A DNA stretch of 37,497 nucleotides from Flavobacteriaceae bacterium (GTDB taxonomy: Bacteria > Bacteroidota > Bacteroidia > Flavobacteriales > Flavobacteriaceae). Position numbers and translations under genes: made by a program. Where the stretch lies: contig JAOZVI010000001.1 of the NCBI GenBank assembly GCA_029938265.1, positions 65,694 through 103,190 of the forward strand, in the 5' to 3' direction. Within the stretch, counting starts at the first letter, position 1. Every line of letters begins with the position of its first letter. Shown here in pieces: positions 34,252 through 37,497 of the stretch. The notes under the pieces were generated by a model that was not told the origin of the DNA, did no database searches, and saw only the letters and a list, made by a program, of their open reading frames with translations.

Positions 34252-34285
34252 AAAAAAGGGGTTTCTTTCATTAAGAAAACCTTTT
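34252..34285 (-). terminator. Proximal terminator of the tandem pair
   Basis: Read on the minus strand AAAAGG-TTTTCTT pairs with AAGAAA-CC/CCCCTTTT, with small bulges, and ends in six T. It immediately precedes the distal terminator. Confidence 0.65.
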
Positions 34286-34441
34286 AAACAGTATTTAAAA
34301 ATTAGATTCCTTTCCCTTTTCCCATTAACCAGTCAAGAAAACAGCATGTTTCATGGGAATAACAGATAGGGTAATACTTCAACTTTACTCAGTGAAGGCT
34401 ATTTTAGCGGCTACCTAGTAATAAATCCTAGAGGAATCCTT
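34252..34441 (-). ncRNA. Candidate structured RNA (3' UTR or independent small RNA)
   Basis: The 270-base gap after the GroES-like gene folds well on the minus strand. GATTCCT (34438-34432) pairs with AGGAATC (34311-34305) as a 7-bp closing stem. Inside are a 4-bp stem (GGTA 34415-34412 with TACC 34373-34370) enclosing two hairpins, GCTA-AAA-TAGC (34408-34398) and CTTCACT with AGTTGAAG (34397-34377), and a third hairpin TTCCCAT/ATGGGAA (34359-34353 with 34325-34319). The terminator pair follows. No reading frame of note is present. It lacks the GGAA/AGCAG core of SRP RNA and the tag frame of tmRNA, and is too short for RNase P. A 6S-type RNA or an unknown family is possible. No exact -7 box precedes it, so it may be processed from the GroES-like mRNA. 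Confidence 0.55.
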
Positions 34442-34446
34442 TTAAA

Positions 34447-34734
34447 TTATATTTCTTCAGTTTCTACTATTTTGGCAAGTATATCGTCATACTGAATTAA
34501 CAAATATTTTTTTTCTTCAAATTTTATTTCAGATCCAGAAAATTCTTTATACAAAACTGTATCTCCTGACTGAACCTCAGCATTATCAATTTTTGCTATC
34601 GCTACAACTTTAGCAATGTTTTGTTTAATAACTGCAGAATCTGGAATTATAATTCCTGACGCAGTTTTTTTCTCTCCTTTTTCTTCTGAAATATCTAATA
34701 ATACATTTTGATTAACCGGTACAAATTCTTTCAT
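34447..34734 (-). CDS. GroES-like (cpn10 family) protein, not linked to groEL
   Basis: 95-residue cpn10-fold protein. VNQNVLLDISEE (start of the barrel), TASGIIIPDSA (mobile-loop region), GDTVLYKEFSG and YLLIQYDDILAKI mark the family. The mobile loop ends GIIIPDSA, compatible with GroEL binding, but the N-terminal KPL..RV pattern of canonical GroES is replaced by VPVNQNVLL and no groEL is adjacent. It may therefore be a second, divergent cochaperonin as found in other flavobacteria. It has its own exact -7 box and is followed by the structured region and two terminators. Confidence 0.85.
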   Translation of the reverse strand: MKEFVPVNQNVLLDISEEKGEKKTASGIIIPDSAVIKQNIAKVVAIAKIDNAEVQSGDTVLYKEFSGSEIKFEEKKYLLIQYDDILAKIVETEEI

Positions 34735-34777
34735 TTCTTAATATGTTTTTAAAATTTATTGCTTTTTAATATTTTTA

Positions 34778-34785
34778 CAAAAGTA
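34778..34785 (-). promoter_or_regulatory. Candidate -7 box (TACTTTTG) for the GroES-like gene
   Basis: Exact TAnnTTTG on the minus strand, 43 bases before the start codon. No -33 TTG is seen and no CIRCE-type inverted repeat is present. Confidence 0.5.
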
Positions 34786-34798
34786 AAATTGTTTTTAA

Positions 34799-35371
34799 TT
34801 ATATTCCTAATAAACTATCTATTCTTTTTTGATCGAAGCCTACGATGATCTGACCATTGATATCGGTTTGAGGCACACCTTTTTGTCCGCTTTTTCTAAC
34901 CAAATCTTCAGCTATTTTTTGATCTTTTGACACATCTACATCTCTGAATCTGATTCCTTTAGAATCTAAATAAGTTTTAAGACGTGTACACCAACTACAA
35001 GATGGTGTTGAATAAACAGTAACACGCTTTTGAGGTTTTCCTTCACCATCATTTCCTGCTTTATATACCGAACCTAATAAAAGATTGTTAAAAAATTCCT
35101 TTTCATGACAACCTTTATAAACATTCACCAAGTTCTTACTATTAAATTCTAAAAAGCTGGGTGCAGATTTAATATCGTATTTAGGATGAATATCTCTTAC
35201 TGTAGATACATCAGCAACCAAAATCTCTGTATCAATATTTACATTTTTTAAATTTTCAAAAGCACAATCTGATTGATCACTACCCTTCTTGTAGAGCAAT
35301 AAAAATTGATTATTTTTTTTATCTAGATTTTTTTCTAATTCAGAAAGTGATTTGATCTGTTGAATTCTCAT
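34799..35371 (-). CDS. Thioredoxin-like/glutaredoxin fusion protein
   Basis: 190 residues with two domains. Residues 1-100 look like a thioredoxin fold with a degraded active site: only Cys36 (SDQSDCAFENL) where a CxxC would be, but with the cis-Pro region (SAPSF, Pro71) and a further Cys88 (YKGCHEKEFF). Residues 115-190 are a complete glutaredoxin: STPSCSWCTRL with Cys125 and Cys128, KGVPQTDING with cis-Pro, and GFDQKRIDSLL. It probably reduces a specific disulfide or glutathione-like adduct, using the N-terminal domain for binding. Cytoplasmic, with no signal peptide. The gap to trpA (35372-35484) shows no gene or hairpin. Confidence 0.85.
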   Translation of the reverse strand: MRIQQIKSLSELEKNLDKKNNQFLLLYKKGSDQSDCAFENLKNVNIDTEILVADVSTVRDIHPKYDIKSAPSFLEFNSKNLVNVYKGCHEKEFFNNLLLGSVYKAGNDGEGKPQKRVTVYSTPSCSWCTRLKTYLDSKGIRFRDVDVSKDQKIAEDLVRKSGQKGVPQTDINGQIIVGFDQKRIDSLLGI

Positions 35372-35484
35372 TTATTTATTATTTATTTCTGCTATATATA
35401 AAATATTATGCCAAAATCAATAAAGTGACAACATGACATTAAAAAATTAGAATATTTGAGATGGACTTAAATACTTGTCAAAAA

Positions 35485-36246
35485 TTACCGAATACTATTG
35501 ATGAAATTTTTAATGTCTCCAATGGAGTTTTCATTTAAAAACTTTATAAAAGCTGAACCTATTATAGCTCCTTTTGCGTATTGGATAGCAAATTGGAAAG
35601 TTTTTTTATTGGAAATTCCAAAACCAATAATTTGAGGTGATCTTAAATTCATTTTCGCAATTTTTTTAAAGTAGTCTTTTTGGCTTTCGCCAAAAGAATC
35701 CTTAGCACCCGTAGTGCCTGCCGAACTCACCATATATATAAAACCATCTGAAATAGAATCAATAAATCTTATCCTTTCTACTGAAGTTTGGGGAGTTATC
35801 AAAAATACATTTACCAAATTATATTTTTTAAAGATTGTTTGATACTTTTCGTGATATACATCTACCGGCAAATCAGGAATGATTAATCCATCAATTCCTG
35901 TTTCAAAACATTTATTACAAAATTCTTCCACTCCATATTGCATAATAGGATTAAAATAACCCATAATTAACAAAGGAATATTAACACTTTTACGGATATC
36001 TTTTAACTGCGAAAATAAAAACTCAGTAGTCATACCATTTTTTAAAGCTTGCGTACTACTTTGCTGAATCGTTGGTCCATCAGCCAGGGGATCAGAAAAT
36101 GGTAAACCAATTTCAATCATATCCACACCTGATCTCTCTAAATTTTTAATAATTGAAACTGTATCCTCCAATTTTGGAAATCCTGCCGTAAAATAAATTG
36201 ATAATATTTTACCGTCCTTATATAATCTTTGATTTATCCTATTCAT
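35485..36246 (-). CDS. trpA: Tryptophan synthase alpha subunit
   Basis: Cleaves indole-3-glycerol phosphate to indole and glyceraldehyde-3-phosphate, passing indole through a tunnel to TrpB. From the ATG at 36246 it has 253 residues; a GTG one codon earlier is possible. The catalytic Glu46 (MIEIGLPFSDP) and Asp57 (LADGPTIQ) are present, as are LIIPDLPVD, SSAGTTGA and the phosphate site GFGIS. It lies 48 bases after trpB and is the last gene of the operon seen here. Confidence 0.96.
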   Translation of the reverse strand: MNRINQRLYKDGKILSIYFTAGFPKLEDTVSIIKNLERSGVDMIEIGLPFSDPLADGPTIQQSSTQALKNGMTTEFLFSQLKDIRKSVNIPLLIMGYFNPIMQYGVEEFCNKCFETGIDGLIIPDLPVDVYHEKYQTIFKKYNLVNVFLITPQTSVERIRFIDSISDGFIYMVSSAGTTGAKDSFGESQKDYFKKIAKMNLRSPQIIGFGISNKKTFQFAIQYAKGAIIGSAFIKFLNENSIGDIKNFINSIR

Positions 36247-36294
36247 CACTTTAGTATTGAGTTTTTTTACTCAATTCTTTGTTTTTAAAACCTA

Positions 36295-37482
36295 TTAATA
36301 ATTAAAATAGTTAATATAGGTATTCAAATCTTTATCCCCTCTTCCAGAGAGATTTACAACTATAATATCATCTTTCTTAAATTCAATTTTATCCAAAGCA
36401 GCTAATGCATGTGCCGTTTCAATTGCAGGAATAATTCCTTCCAACTTACACAATTCTAATCCCGCCTGCATAGCTTCATCATCAGTTGCATTTAAAAAAT
36501 CAGCTCTACCCGACTTAAATAAATGCGCATGTTGCGGACCCACTCCGGGATAATCAAGTCCTGCAGAAATAGAATATGGTTCGGTTATTTGTCCGTCTTT
36601 TGTTTGCATTAATAAAGTCCTGCTTCCATGAATTATACCATCTAACCCTAATAAACTTGTAGCTGCAGATCTTCCTGAATTAATTCCTTTTCCGGCTGCT
36701 TCTACAGCGACTAATTTCACCTTTTCATTATCTAAATAATGAAAAAAAGCACCGGCTGCATTTGATCCTCCACCAACACATGCAATGATATAATTTGGGT
36801 TTTCAGTACCTTCTTTCTCCTTTAATTGTTTTTTCATCTCTTCGGAAATTACCGATTGAAATCTCGCAACCATATCTGGATATGGATGAGGTCCAACTAC
36901 AGAACCTATAATATAAAAAGTTTCTTCCGGATTATTGATCCAATCCCTTATTGCTTCGTTTGTAGCATCTTTTAGAGTTTTACTGCCTGAAATAGCAGAA
37001 ATTACTGTAGCACCCAACATTTTCATACGAGCAACATTTGGTGCCTGACGAGCGATATCAATTTCTCCCATAAATACAACACATTGCAATCCCATCAAAG
37101 CGCAAACTGTAGCAGTAGCAACACCGTGCTGACCAGCGCCTGTTTCAGCAATAATTCGTTTTTTACCCAAACGTTTTGCCATTAATATCTGACCAATGGT
37201 ATTGTTTATTTTATGAGCTCCCGTATGATTTAGATCCTCTCTTTTTAAATAGATCTTTGTTTGATATTTTTTTGATAAACGTTTTGCAAAATATAAAGGC
37301 GAAGGCCTACCAACATAATCTTTAAGAAGTTGATTAAATTCATTTTGAAAAGAATCTTCTTGTATTACTTTTAAATATCTTAGCCGTAATTCTTCAACAT
37401 TGGAATACAACATTTCAGGAACAAATGCACCACCGAATTCACCGTAATATCCTTTTTTATCTGCGTGATATGAATTTTTCAT
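36295..37482 (-). CDS. trpB: Tryptophan synthase beta subunit
   Basis: PLP enzyme joining indole and serine to make tryptophan. 395 residues. The PLP Lys91 (TGAHKINNT), Glu113 (AETGAGQHG), the phosphate-binding CVGGGSNA and FGGAFVPE near the N-terminus identify the TrpB1 type that pairs with TrpA. The start codon is 15 bases from the window edge, so the upstream gene (often trpF in this group) cannot be seen. No tryptophan-responsive leader is visible in the bases available. Confidence 0.97.
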   Translation of the reverse strand: MKNSYHADKKGYYGEFGGAFVPEMLYSNVEELRLRYLKVIQEDSFQNEFNQLLKDYVGRPSPLYFAKRLSKKYQTKIYLKREDLNHTGAHKINNTIGQILMAKRLGKKRIIAETGAGQHGVATATVCALMGLQCVVFMGEIDIARQAPNVARMKMLGATVISAISGSKTLKDATNEAIRDWINNPEETFYIIGSVVGPHPYPDMVARFQSVISEEMKKQLKEKEGTENPNYIIACVGGGSNAAGAFFHYLDNEKVKLVAVEAAGKGINSGRSAATSLLGLDGIIHGSRTLLMQTKDGQITEPYSISAGLDYPGVGPQHAHLFKSGRADFLNATDDEAMQAGLELCKLEGIIPAIETAHALAALDKIEFKKDDIIVVNLSGRGDKDLNTYINYFNY

Positions 37483-37497
37483 ATTTTTAAATCTTGA

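Noticed and set aside
34252-34441. SRP RNA, tmRNA or RNase P RNA
   Set aside because: The GGAA/AGCAG core, the tag reading frame with tRNA-like ends and the P4 consensus are all missing.
1-37497. CRISPR array, insertion sequence or prophage
   Set aside because: No regularly spaced repeats, transposase, integrase or phage structural gene could be seen in any frame.

Overview
The window is an AT-rich chromosomal segment that reads as Bacteroidota, most probably Flavobacteriaceae or a close relative. The signs are a BamA gene followed by two tandem OmpH/Skp genes, -7 boxes of the Bacteroidota form TAnnTTTG in front of many genes, few recognisable Shine-Dalgarno sequences, and families typical of the group (DUF4407, DUF4230, a helicase with a RecQ-type C-terminal HTH, a lone GroES-like protein, a GreA-like protein). 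Most genes are chromosomal housekeeping or peripheral metabolism. There is no transposase, integrase, phage module or CRISPR array.

Layout. 1-3.9 kb (+): outer-membrane assembly, with bamA (5' end outside the window) and two periplasmic Skp-type chaperones. 3.9-9.1 kb: gamma-carbonic-anhydrase-like protein (-), a three-domain Nfu-type Fe-S protein, a secreted prolyl oligopeptidase, a GreA-like protein (-) and a YhcC-type radical SAM protein. 9.1-10.1 kb: the only long gene-poor stretch, with a 34-residue basic ORF, nested inverted repeats and a tRNA-Leu(UAG) with promoter and terminator. 10.2-15.6 kb: Tat-exported GH109-like oxidoreductase (-), M20 dipeptidase, DUF4407 membrane protein, and an S37-type secreted peptidase (-).

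15.7-22.7 kb is the most coherent metabolic block. A two-gene (+) operon encodes a Delta1-pyrroline-2-carboxylate reductase-like protein and a proline-racemase-family protein whose Cys/Thr pair marks it as a trans-3-hydroxy-L-proline dehydratase. It converges on a (-) run of PIF1-like helicase, YjbR-like protein, alpha-ketoglutarate-semialdehyde-type aldehyde dehydrogenase and aminopeptidase P. With the prolyl oligopeptidase and the S37 peptidase nearby, this points to use of proline- and hydroxyproline-rich peptides such as collagen.

22.9-28.3 kb (-): OsmC, DUF4230, and a tightly overlapped five-gene operon (membrane protein, ABC ATPase, ABC-2 permease, secreted protein, HemW). 28.4-29.2 kb: two tandem paralogous 95-residue proteins. 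29.2-31.9 kb: ruvC (-), then a translationally coupled flippase-like membrane protein and a processive glycosyltransferase. 31.9-37.5 kb (-): an orphan sensor kinase with enoyl-CoA hydratase, a candidate structured RNA ending in two terminators, the lone GroES-like gene, a thioredoxin-glutaredoxin fusion, and trpB-trpA.

The best candidates for something undescribed are the structured RNA between the GroES-like gene and the histidine kinase, the hydroxyproline block, the ABC operon with two unrecognised partners, and an apparent excess of GATC built into codon choice.
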